Assembly (NCBI GenBank): GCA_029747015.1
Contig: JAKOGI010000574.1
Span: forward strand, 35,001-99,000
Reading direction: 5' to 3'
DNA from: Carnegiea gigantea
Lineage: Eukaryota > Streptophyta > Magnoliopsida > Caryophyllales > Cactaceae
DNA: 64,000 nucleotides
The position numbers and the translations under genes are program-made. Below, piece by piece: positions 52,471 through 62,010 of the stretch (positions within the stretch are counted from its first letter, which is position 1; each line of letters starts with the position of its first letter). The notes beneath the pieces are model-generated. The model had not been told where the DNA came from, did not search any database, and saw only the letters and a program-made list of their open reading frames with translations.

Positions 52471-53489
52471 TTGATTCTTCCTCATGGCTCGAATATGTTC
52501 TGCCTCCTTGATGGTAAGGGCCTTTTTATTGAGACAATCGGTGTAAAAATGCCCAAAATTATGATACTTAAAATATTTCTTTCCTTCCAACGTCTTAGGA
52601 GGCTCACTAGTGATTCCTTTGCCCTTATCAAGAGCTTGGACTTGAGGAGGTGGGGTTTCAACTTCAATGTAAGTAGAGGGGATTTTAATAAGGGAGGTAT
52701 GGAGGGGCTTCCAACTCTTAAATTGCTTCTAAATTTTGATAGCTAGGTGGCACACATCATCAAAGGTTAAGTAATGTTGTAATTTCACCTTGCTAGTAAT
52801 GCTAAGAGATAACCCCTTAATAAACCTAGCAATCTTGAGTTCGGGTTCTTCATCCAAGCCAACCGTATTTGGAGTTGTTCAAACTCCCTAATGCACTCTT
52901 TTACCTTTAAATTCTCTTGACTGAGAGAGGCGATCTTAAGGTAGAGTTCTTGTTTGTAAGAAGGGGTAGAAATCTCTTCTCCATATGCTTCGTGAGCTTT
53001 GGACCATGTTTTGATTTTGGATTTGGCTTCTCTAGCCCTATTCTTCTTCAAATGTTCATACCATAATAAAGCATACCCCTTCATCTTATGAATGGCTAAT
53101 TTGAAAGCCTTCTCATCATTGTAATCTTTGAGTTCAAAGATCCTTTTAAGGGTTTAAACCCAATCATGATAGTTCTTTGGGTTAAAATTGCCATCAAATT
53201 TCAGAGCCTCAACTTTGAGATCTTGAAGATCATCCCTTCGATGCCTTAGTCTTCTTGGTCTTTCTTCCTCATCATTAAAGTCTTCATGGGATGAAGAGTA
53301 TTCAATGCCAATAAGGCAAGCATCGTATTCTCATCCGTAAGGGTTTTATGGGGTAGATTCTATTACTTGTGCAACATCTTGAGTGAGCTTCCTTATTTGC
53401 TCTTGAAGCTCTAGAAGGACCTTAACTATCTCATGGGCTTGCTAAAGAGGAATGTTCAAGGAGTGAGAATGATTGCCCTTACTGGTCAT
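52471..53489 (-). pseudogene. gypsy gag with damaged zinc knuckle
   Basis: Capsid protein gene, decayed. The ATG at 53489 gives MTSKGNHSHSLNIPL, then TAG. The capsid block includes DDLQDLKVEALKFDGNFNPKNYHDW (about 53240-53160), and MKGYALLWYEHLKKNRAREAKSKIKTW with REFEQLQIRLAW follows (53084-52860). The zinc knuckle near 52578-52537 reads YFKYHNFGHFYTDC. The spacing is that of CX2CX4HX4C, but the first two Cys are both Tyr, so metal binding is lost. After it comes KKALTIKEAEHIRAMRK, leading into the protease. Stops and frame changes between blocks show that it is dead. Confidence 0.8.
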
Positions 53490-53963
53490 GGTTGATAGAA
53501 AGGTGAAAAGAGGAAAATGGAGGCGAAAAATAAGGGAGGAACGGGCATGCTGAAAGAGCATGGACAATAAAACAGTGAAAAGGGAGGGGGCACGAGGGGT
53601 CATGCTAGATCTCTGAAACAGGAATTAAGAGTGCAGGAAAGGGCTATGGTCATGCAAATAGCACAGGGTGGTCATGCCAAATCTCTAGGTCAAATTTTAA
53701 AAGTACAGGATTTTGGCACGGTCGTGCCAAGTGGCACGGGGTGGCAATGCCAAATTTCTAGTTTTGTGTTTTTGGCCTTTTTGTGAAGTTTTAGGGATGT
53801 GTTTAGGCTAGGATTTGTGTTTGGGCTATAATTAGGCTTCGTTGTGGACTAGATAACAGATTTCAAGAGGAAGAACTAATGGCAAAATAGTATACAAAGA
53901 GGGAAACTTTAAGCAATTCCAATAGAAAGATGGTTAGAATGGATGCTTACCATGAGATAGGGA
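53490..53963 (-). other. Leader of gag-protease derivative with CACGG palindromes
   Basis: Non-coding stretch between primer site and gag. Near 53694-53755 it has GGCACGGTCGTGCC followed by GTGGCACGG and a GCCAAATTTCT tail. The same word string occurs in the minus-strand LTR at 61575-61620. Confidence 0.6.
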
Positions 53964-53980
53964 TATTGTGCTTTGATACG
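53964..53980 (-). promoter_or_regulatory. Probable primer binding site of gag-protease derivative
   Basis: On the minus strand CGTATCAAAGCACAAT lies just after the LTR end. It resembles the iMet-type TGGTATCAGAGC with changes at the start and one internal transition. Confidence 0.55.
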
Positions 53981-53986
53981 AACTAA

Positions 53987-54447
53987 TGCATTTGAACTCC
54001 ATTTCACTAAATAAAGGTGTGAAATTCTTGTAGATAAGCCCAATGGATGTTGAAGACCAATCTTTGTAAAGATGAACCAAGAGAGAGAATCCTCGATTAG
54101 AAGAATACCTCTAATGGAGATGAATCAATACTTAAATATGTAACCAAGAGATAAATCAAATAGGATATACCTAGGCCAAAGCTTAAACCATTACCTAGAT
54201 TAAATCAACCCACCCTCTAATGCTCTAAAGCCTTCGCACAAAGGTTTAGATTAAAGGGAAGACTCAAAACACCACCTTCCTAAGCGAGATAAAGAATTTG
54301 AGATTTTGAGGAAAACCAAGCTTCAAACTCTTATATCATTCAACAAATCTAATTTTGCTTGGACGTAATTAGGCCCGTAAATACCAAATAAGAGGGGGAA
54401 TTAGCTGTACAATAGTGGGGCAAGTGGTCTAATAAGAGGCTTCATAA
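53987..54447 (-). repeat. 5' LTR of gag-protease derivative, truncated
   Basis: It matches the last 460 bases of the 3' LTR. Similarity stops at GAGGCTT (54447), where the sequence turns into the start of the Athila-like LTR. Confidence 0.75.
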
Positions 54448-55644
54448 GTGCTAAAAGTGTATATCATGTCAGGGTCATTTTGCTGCATTTTTAGAAGAAT
54501 TTTGTGCTTAATGTTGCAATTTATACTCCTATTCTCGTTTTATACTTGGGTATGGTTCTTTGATGACATTTGTAGGATTTGGACCATTTTTTGACCCCCA
54601 CGGATGCCCCTGAGATGCCATGCCTGTGGAGTATGAGAAGAGCAGAAAATTTAGTTCCAGCTAAGAGCATGGTCGGCCCGTGGTGCCTGCCACAGACCGT
54701 GTTTAGCCGGTAACTGCTAGCCTCTTTATTTTCCTCTATTATGTGGCTGAGGTTTCTTTGATGGGTGCTTAAAAGAGAATATTTCATAGCAAAAAAGGGA
54801 GATCTTGTCTGGCAACTGTAGTCCTACTTTCACATCTTTTTAGTTTCGTTTAGTTTTAGTGTAGTTTTCGTTAAGATCAAAAGGGGGAAACTTGCGCTTG
54901 GAAACTTGAAGATTGTTATACAATTCAAGGGTTTCCGCTATCATAATGTTTTCCTTCCTTCTTTTATATGTGCTTTTAAACTCTTATTTTAGTTGAATTT
55001 AGAATCATGACTGAGTAGTTTTATCTAATCTAGGGATTTGGTAGCCATAGAATTGTTATTGAATCCTTTATCCTTGAATTCTTTTGCTTATTTCATGTTT
55101 GAAATGATTCATGTCTATCTTGAAATTGGAACATTGTGAGTGTAATTTGGCCAATTTTGCTTGCTTACATTAGGTAGCAGGGCGAAGTACTGAAAGGTGA
55201 AATTCTCTACCGATCGTCATGATACTTAATTTAGCAAAACTCGAGAGACGATTGCTTATTAAGAGGGGACTTAGCATCAATGGATCTTTAACCTAGACTA
55301 AAATCAAATGCACTTGAGTGAGTGTTAGTTGAATTTTTTAGGCAATTTAGTCTGCTTCAAAAGAAAGGATTAGATTCAATTTGATTGCTATTCGTTGAAC
55401 CGTTCTTCCTATAAAAAGTGTGTGCTTAAATCCATGATCAGGTTCTTTACTTGGTGAATCAAATTCCTAGATGTTTTTCCATTATTGAATTTCTGAATAG
55501 TCAGATAGATTATTTAAATCGACCATTTGAAAGGATTTATCGCATAGCAAATTCTAATAAGCTTTTGACTTGATAGATTACTTTGGTTCCTGAGGACAAT
55601 CTTTTAATCTATACTACTACACCCGTGCGCTTTCGGACGTGTCA
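54447..55644 (+). repeat. Athila-like 5' LTR (element B)
   Basis: It starts near TCATAAGTGCTAAAAG (TGATAAGTGC in its relative) and ends GGACGTGTCA. About 1.2 kb. It carries a TGGTCGGCCCGTGGTG cluster near 54670, matching the palindromic cluster of the LTR at 28539. Confidence 0.85.
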
Positions 55645-55651
55645 AGTTTTT

Positions 55652-55669
55652 TGGCGCCATTGCCGGGGA
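55652..55669 (+). promoter_or_regulatory. Primer binding site, Athila type
   Basis: TGGCGCCATTGCCGGGGA, the tRNA-Asp-type site usual for Athila-like elements. Confidence 0.88.
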
Positions 55670-55798
55670 TTAATTTGTTAACTATTGACTTTGTCTTATG
55701 AAATTGACTAAGTGTTTTATTTTTTGTTTTGTTTTCTATTTCTTGTTTGATTGCGTTGGTAGTGTTGGTGATTATGCTTGTAGGAATCTTTCCTGTTT

Positions 55799-57190
55799 AT
55801 GCGACGTCCATTCTTGTACGAACCTGATTTTTAGATTGAGAGGACTTTTCATTTAAGGAGGAAGAGGCAAAAGATTGAAGAACAAAGGCGTGAGGCTAGA
55901 AGAACTTCACCAAATATGGTGGGACGAGGAGGTGACCAAAGAAGGACCCTTAAGGACTTTGTTACCCCTGGAGTCCAAGGCATCACCTCAAGCATCGCTC
56001 GCCTTAACATTGATGCAAATAATTTTGAGCTCAAGTCGGCTCTCATTTCCATGGTACAACAATCCCAATTTAGAGGCACCCCTTTAGAAGACCTGAACTT
56101 ATACCTCTTAGTTTTTTTGGAGGTGTGTGACACATTGAAAGTTAACGGAGTCTCCGCCAATGCCATCCAACTGTGGTTACTTCCCTTCTCACTTAGGGAA
56201 AAGGTGAGAGTATGGCTGTATTCTTTGCCTTTGGGATGTATCACCACATAGGATAAGCTTACTAGAGCTTTCCTCGCCAAATTCTTCCCACCAAGCAAAG
56301 CAGCGAGTTTGAGGAATCAAATCACCAACTTTACCCAAAGGGATGATGAGATGCTCTATAAGGCTTGGGAGCGGTTCAAGGATTTGCTACGGTTATGCCT
56401 TCACCATAGTCTCCAAAGATGGATGATTGGTCAAGCTTTCTACAATAGGGTAACCCAACCCGTAAGATCCACTATCGATGCAACGGCAGAAGGAACTTTG
56501 ATGAATAAAATTGAAGATGAGGCCTACAATTTGATGAGGAGATGACGCTCAACAATTTCCAATGGTCCACTGAACGAGGCTAACCCAAACGGGTTGGAGG
56601 TAAGCTTGAACTTGATGTACTCACTTTGCTTTCTACTAAACTTGATGCTATGACTCAAAGGTTGGACCATATGAATGTTAATGCGGTGAAATCTAATGCC
56701 CCTCCCATGTGAAATTTTTGGTTCTATTAAAGATGGGACTTTGAATTGTCAAGTTGGGAGTCCTTTTTCCCAAGACTCTAGTGAAATCAATTATATCCAA
56801 AACTTCAATCCGAGATGGGCCATTGACCCTTACTCTAGTGCCTACAATCCAGGTTGGAGGAATCATCTGAATTTCTCATATATGTCTAATCCAAACCCTC
56901 CAAATATGCCCTAGTAAATGCTAGGCCACCCATCGATTTTCAAAGACCACATTTCCCTCCCCTAGTACCCCAAAAGTCCAATTTAGAGACTATGACGGAA
57001 AGTATGCTTATGGTGTAACAAAAACAAGATGAGTATATAAAGCAATTAGCCTCTAAGGTTGATGTGCTTATAACTCATAATAAGATGCTGGAAGCCTAAA
57101 TTGCCCAATAAGCTAGCTTTTCATCTATACCCCTGGGTAGACTTCTTGTTAGGCTCGAGCCTAACCGTAAGGAGCAACACAATGCTATGA
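55799..57190 (+). pseudogene. Athila-like gag, nearly full, broken
   Basis: ATG at 55799 opens MRRPFLYEPDF with TAG at 55832-55834. The same frame then gives TLKDFVTPGVQGITSSIARL, NNFELKSALISMVQQSQF and LPFSLREKVRVWLYSLPLG to a TAG at 56249-56251, where Trp is usual. It continues as LTRAFLAKFFPPSKAASLRNQ, ERFKDLLRLCLHH and AFYNRVTQPVRSTIDATAEG, the core retrotransposon gag fold. A frame change at about 56545 follows. CEIFGSIKDGTLNCQVG (56704-56755) is a degenerate zinc-knuckle-like motif. The Asn/Pro-rich NPGWRNHLNFSYMSNPNPPN block follows. The end is marked by an ILRGG-like block near 57190. The protein would form the particle shell. Confidence 0.85.
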
Positions 57191-57229
57191 TTTTAAGGGG
57201 GGGAACAACTAGAATGACCTAAGGGGGTT

Positions 57230-58288
57230 ACCAATGATGAGTCTTTGCATGATAAGAATGAGCACGCTAAGAATGTTGAGAAAGAGGTGTTTACACCCTT
57301 TAAGGATGTGATCAATGATGTTGTACATAAGTCTAATGAGGTTCATAATGATCTTAGGATCACTTCCTTAAAACCCTACACCCCACCTTTATCATTGCCT
57401 CAAAGGATGGCTAAAGCCAAGCTTGATTTGCAATTTGGGAAGTTTTTAGAGGTCCTTAAGAAACTCTACATAAACATTCCATTTTACTGATGCTTTACCA
57501 CAAATGCCTTCACATGCTAAATTTTTGAAAGAAATTTTGTCTAACAAAAGAAAGCTAGAAGAGCTTAAGACTGTAGCTTTGACTAAAGAGTGCAGTGCTG
57601 GATCTAAAACAAGCTTCCTGCTAAGCTTAAGGATCTTGGTAGTTTTTCAATTTCGTGCTTGATAGGGAATATGTCTATAAACCATGCTTTGCGTGATTTA
57701 GGATCCAGTGTGAGCTTCATGCCCCTTTCTATATGTGAGAAATTAAAACTAGGAGAGATAAGACCGACTACTATCTCCATACAGTTGGTGGATCGTTATG
57801 TGAAATACCCTGTGGGTGTTTTAAAGGATATTCTAATAAAAGTAGAAGATTTGTATGTGCCATTAGACTTTGTGATTTTAAAAATGAAAGAGGATACGTG
57901 CATCCCCATCATTCTTGGGAGTCCATCCTTGGCCACCACTAGGTGCCGTATTGATGTGAAAAACGGTAAGTTATCTTTTGACATTGGGGATTATCATATA
58001 GAGTTTAACCTGTTTAAAGCTTCTAAATTCCCATCCATTTCTGATGAGTGCAATAAGATTGATGTGGTTGATGGTTTGATATGGAAAACTGTATCGAGCC
58101 TTAATTCTAATGATCCTCTTGAGCACGTGGTATTGAATGATAGCACTACTAAGGATGAAAATCCTACAGTTGCCATATGTGCTCAACTTTTGGAAGCCTC
58201 TCCACCAGTTCCACCTCCCCTTACCAAGGTGGAAACATTAAAGGCTGAAAATAAGCCCTATGGGATGAGATGTAGGCTCCTAAGGTAG
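57230..58288 (+). pseudogene. Athila-like protease region
   Basis: Aspartic protease that cleaves gag-pol. It follows a short acidic/lysine-rich linker (57245-57490; LPQRMAKAKLDLQFGKFLEVL is the usual block before the protease). The long open frame 57659-58288 contains the active-site region ALRDLGSSVSFMPLSICEKL. The Asp-Leu-Gly-Ser motif at about 57692-57703 stands where this clade usually has Asp-Leu-Gly-Ala-Ser. LADRY-like and KYPVGVLKDILIKVEDLYVP, IPIILGSPSLATTRCRIDVK and GKLSFDIGD complete the fold. The frame is open for 209 codons, which suggests moderate age. The reading shifts frame before RT. Confidence 0.85.
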
Positions 58289-58289
58289 A

Positions 58290-59110
58290 ACTTAAACATC
58301 TCCCTCCTTCCTTGAGCTATGAATTTCGTGGACCCAACACTATGTATCATGTGATTGTGAATGAAAGTTTGAATGCATCTCAAGTTAACTCTTTACTTAG
58401 AGTACTTGGAGAGCATTGTAAAGCCATAGGATACAGTATTGATGAGTTAAAAGGAATTCATCCTTCTTTGTGTATGCATCAAATCTTAATGGAAGATAAC
58501 CACAAGCCCTCAATTGAACACCAAAGAAGGTTAAATCCTAGCATGCAAGAGGTGGTCAAGAAGGAAATTTTGAAATTTCTTAAGGGCGGCATTATCTGCC
58601 CTATCTCCGATAGTACATGGGTAAGCCCGGTCTATATGTACCTAAAAAAGGGATGACTGTTGTCAAAAATGAGAATAATGAGCTAATTTCGACTAGGACG
58701 GCCACAGGATGGTGTATGTGCATTTGTTATCGAAAATTGAATAAAACCACCTATAAAGATCACTTCCCCCTTGCTTTCATTGACCAAATGCTTGAATGAT
58801 TGGCTAAGAACACATATTTTTGCTACTTAGACGGGTATTTAGGTTTCTTTCAAGTCCCTATCCACCCTAATGACCAAGAAAAGACTACTTTTACTTGTCT
58901 TTATGGTACATATTCTTATAGGAGGATGTCATTTGGGTTATGTAATGCCCCTGCTACATTTCAACATTGTATGATGGCTATTTTCTCTGATTTTGTTGAG
59001 GACATAACAGAAGTCTTTATGGATGATTTGTCTGTGTATGGTGCAACCTTAGACTATTGCTTGAATAATTTGTCCAAGGCCTTGTAGAGATGTGAAGGTC
59101 TAAATTTGGT
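58290..59110 (+). pseudogene. Athila-like reverse transcriptase, broken
   Basis: RNA-dependent DNA polymerase. The frame from 58312 reads SYEFRGPNTMYHVIVNESL, IHPSLCMHQILMEDNHKPS, then QRRLNPSMQEVVKKEILKFL and the substrate-entry block GGIICPISDSTWVSPV. A frameshift lies near 58630. The next frame gives VVKNENNELISTRTATGWCM and CYRKLNKTTYKDHFPL, a TGA at 58797-58799, then YFCYLDGYLGFFQVPIHPND and EKTTFTCLYGTYSYRRMSFG. LCNAPATFQHCMMAIFSDF precedes the catalytic Met-Asp-Asp at 59019-59027 (FMDDLSVYG). All three catalytic aspartates of the fold (LDGY and MDD) are still coded, but the stop and two frame shifts make it inactive. Confidence 0.9.
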
Positions 59111-59134
59111 TTGAATTAGGAGAAGCGCCATTTT

Positions 59135-59938
59135 ATGGTACAAGAGAAAGTTGTCCTTCGTCATGTTGTCTCTAATAAAGGCATTAAAGTTGGCAAAGGA
59201 AAAGTGGAGGTGATTGAAAAATTGCCACCACTTACCTCTGTAAAGGGTGTGAGGAGTTTTCTAGGACATGTCGTTTTTTACCGACGGTTCATAAAGGATT
59301 TTTCAAAAATTGAAAAACCTCTCACCCAATTGCTTGTCAAGGATATGCCTTTTGAGTTTAATAAAGAATATTTGAGTACTTTTCTCAGGTTAAAAGAGGC
59401 ATTAATCATGGCTCCAGTCATGTAAGCTTCGGATTAGGAGCTACCTTTTGAGGTGATGTCTGATGTAAGTGACTACGCAGTGGGCATCGTTCTTGCCCAA
59501 CGGAAGGACAATAAGCCATACGCCATATACTATGTAAGCCGTACTCTTGATGAGGCTTAAGTGAATTATGCCACGACGGAGAAAGAATTCTTAGTGCTTA
59601 TCTTCGCCTTGGAAAAATTTCAATCTTACTTGGTTAATTCCAAGGTCATTATCTTCACCGATCGTACCGCTTTGAAGCACTTAATGAAGAAATTTAACTC
59701 CAAACCCCAACTTATCCGTTGAGTCCTCCTTCTTCAAGAGTTTGATTTGGAAATCAAAGACAAGGCCAGGTTGGTAAATGTGGTTGCCAATCATTTATCT
59801 CACCTAGACCCTGAGACTACTCCTAGGGAAGAGCTCCCTATTGATGACTCCTTCCCTGATGAACAACTCTTCACCATTTTGCCCCAAGCCACCCCATGGT
59901 ATGCTGATTTAGTCAACTTCAAAGTGTGCGGGTGCTAA
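59135..59938 (+). pseudogene. Athila-like RT connection and RNase H, broken
   Basis: RNase H removes the RNA strand after DNA copying. The connection region reads VVLRHVVSNKGIKVGKGKVE, LPPLTSVKGVRSFLGHVVFY and RRFIKDFSKIEKPLTQLL. TAA at 59423-59425, then in the same frame the RNase H core: FEVMSDVSDYAVGIVLAQR, YAIYYVSRTLDEA, TAA, NYATTEKEFLVLIFALEKFQ, and VIIFTDRTALKHLMKKF with its Asp. Homology continues through LLLQEFDLEIKDKA and VVANHLSHLDPE. It ends with FPDEQLFTILPQATPWYADL, the block that precedes the integrase zinc finger in this clade. Confidence 0.85.
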
Positions 59939-60725
59939 CTCCAGGATTGTCATACCAACAGAGGAAGAAATTCCTTTCCAATGCCAAATACTATGTGTGG
60001 AAGGAGCCTTTTTTTACAAGTTGTGTAGAGATGGGATTTATAGAAGATGCTTGCCGAAAAATGAGGCCCATAGTGTCTTGGACCATTGCTAGGCTTCAAC
60101 CTATGGTGGACACTTTGGATCGGATAAGACGATTGCGAAAGTACTCCAAGTAGGCTTCTGTTGGCCCACGCTTTTCAAGGATGCAAGAAAATTTGTCATG
60201 ACTTGTGATAGATGTCATAGAACGGGGAACATTACCAAGAGGCATGAGCTGCCTCGAAGTGGCATACTTGAGGTTAAGTTGTTCGATGCATGGGGGATTG
60301 ACTTCATGGTTCCTTTTTCTTCTTCCTGTAACAACCTCTATATCCTTGTAGTGGTTGGCTATGTTTCTAAATGGGTCGAAGTCATTGCCACCCTGACCAA
60401 AGATTCTAAGGTTTTCATTAAGTTCCTAAAAAAGAATATTTTCGCAAGGTTTGGCACACTGAGAGCACTCCTAAGTGACAATGGAACACGCTTTTGCAAC
60501 AAGCCTCTTGAGTCGCTATTAAAGAAATATGGGGTGTTTCATAAGGTTGCTATGCCTTACCATCCCCAAACGAGTGGGCAAGTAGAGCTCTCAAATTGAG
60601 AATTAAAGAGTATATTAGAGAAAACGGTGGATCGGTCCCATAAAGATTGGTCACTCAAGCTTGATGATGCTCTTTGGGCTTATCGCACCTCCTATAAGAC
60701 AACTAATTAGACAACTCAAGCTAGG
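59926..60725 (+). pseudogene. Athila-like integrase, cut after the catalytic core
   Basis: Integrase joins element DNA to the host chromosome. The frame 59926-60153 holds the N-terminal part (RKKFLSNAKYYVWKEPFF and the first finger residues). After a shift, the frame at 60198 gives CDRCHRTGNITKRHELP, the finger end. The catalytic core has Asp at 60300-60302 (WGIDFM), Asp at 60477-60479 (LLSDNGTRF) and Glu at 60585-60587 (GQVELSN), the D-D-E triad, all present. TGA follows at 60597-60599, then [14 protein letters not shown]. Coding homology stops near 60720, where the minus-strand LTR begins. The C-terminal domain is therefore outside the window. Confidence 0.88.
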
Positions 60726-62010
60726 TGATCACAAAAGGGTTTTTGAGAATTAAACTAAGGAATTTAGACGATTAAACAGTGAATCAAACAGCAGAATGGA
60801 AGGCACATAGGTTGGAATTAACGGCACGAATATGCTAGTGAATCAGATACTAACCCAATCAAACAATCCTAAGCATGCATCACGATTGGATAGATTGTCG
60901 ATTGAGCCCATCCCCTCCCTCTCTCAACGGTCGAAGACTAATTCTAGAACCGTAGTCGCCTATTTTCACGGGACTGAAAGTCGAAGGATTACAAGGTCTC
61001 CAATCTCAAATCCCAATTAAAGCTTAACTATTCTCATGTTAAAACCTTAATCGTGTACTAAGTCGCACTAGGTAAAGGTTCCGTCTCTCAACGCTCCCCT
61101 AAACCCCAATAAAAAGGATGAATGTTCTTTCGAGCATTTCATCGAACAGGTGGCGCGCAAAGTAGAATTCGCAATTACAAACAAAGGGAAAGCATGGATT
61201 GGGCTAGTTCATAGTTCAACAATACATATTCAGCGTTAATCCCAACCTAAGTTGAAGGATTTAGCCTACAACCATGTTTGGAACAACAATGATACAATCC
61301 AAATCAATCGACATTATACTCAAACCTAAAACAATTAAAGAACGAAAGGGAGAGAGAATTGAGAGAGAACCTGAAATAAACCGCATAAATCGAAGGTAGA
61401 ATCAAAACTTCAATTCAAAAGTACAATCCAAGAGTGTCAAGATTAAACTCTAAAACTAAACCTAAAATCGCCTAAAAGAGTTCTGAGAGAAAACTGAACG
61501 TAAAACTCAGCGTCAAAACTCCCCCCTTCAAAACAGCCCCGAAGGAAAATTTAAGTCGCGTCGCGGAACGGGGGTGGCACGGTCGTGCCACGAGGCACGG
61601 CACCACCGTGCCAAATTTCTGGAGAATCGCCAAAACGACTCGGTGAACCGGCCACGTGGCACGGTGCGTGCACGGTCGTGCCACGTGGCACGGTCAGGCC
61701 GTGCCATGTGGCGGCCGGTTCGGGTTGTCGGGCTTCGCAGTTTGCCCTGTCTCGTGTGTTCGATTTTCCGGGACTTCCGTGCGACGCTTTTTCGTAGTTT
61801 TTCTCGCCTTCTTGGCACTCCTTTCTGCCAAATATTGTTCATCTTTCCGTTTCTTCAATGAAGTTCCTGAAAATATCGAAAGATGTTATATGAGTTAAAA
61901 GTATGCAAAAGGAGGCCGATTTGACCCTTCCTTAACACAATTAAACGTGAAAACGGGGGAGGAAATGGGTCAAATAGGGGCTAAAAAAAGTGCAGAATAG
62001 AAGTTCATCA
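60726..62010 (-). repeat. gypsy LTR on minus strand, inserted into integrase (element C)
   Basis: On the minus strand it starts TGATGAACTTCTATTCTGC at 62010, right after the purine-rich AGCATGGGGGCA. It ends GTGATCA at 60726, 1285 bases. The upstream neighbour is a gypsy 3' non-coding region, so this is the 3' LTR of an element whose body lies right of the window. It has far fewer decay signs than its neighbours: GC-rich blocks such as 61540-61780 are preserved. It contains the CACGG palindromic cluster. Confidence 0.75.
61575..61717. repeat. Cluster of GGCACGGTCGTGCC-type palindromes
   Basis: GGCACGG, CGTGCC and CCACGTGG words recur about ten times in 143 bases, including GCACGGTCGTGC twice and CCACGTGG three times. 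It can fold into several hairpins on either strand. It sits inside the minus-strand LTR. Confidence 0.9.

Larger units (their letters stand above)
50334..54447 (-). mobile_element. gag-protease gypsy derivative lacking RT and integrase, minus strand
   Basis: A pair of related direct repeats (50334-51451 and 53987-54447) flanks a minus-strand gag and protease. A polypurine tract sits next to the left repeat and a primer-like site next to the right one. The protease end (51533) is only about 80 bases from the LTR, so RT, RNase H and integrase are absent. This is the TR-GAG type of non-autonomous element, here with protease as well. The 5' LTR is cut at 54447 by the Athila-like element. Confidence 0.75.
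54447..60725 (+). mobile_element. Athila-like Ty3/gypsy element with gag-pol in order, right part displaced (element B)
   Basis: LTR, tRNA-Asp-type primer site, gag, protease, RT, RNase H and integrase follow each other in gypsy order. Every domain has stops or frameshifts. At 60726 the integrase is cut by a minus-strand LTR. The integrase C-terminal part, 3' region and right LTR should lie beyond the inserted element, outside this window. Its LTR is related to those at 28539 and 25946. Confidence 0.88.

Noticed and set aside
61575..61717. Possible CRISPR-like repeat array
   Set aside because: The repeats are short, overlapping palindromes without regular spacers, inside a plant LTR.
61528..61898. 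Five overlapping frames on both strands
   Set aside because: They come from a GC-rich, palindromic LTR block with few stop codons by composition; none has homology.
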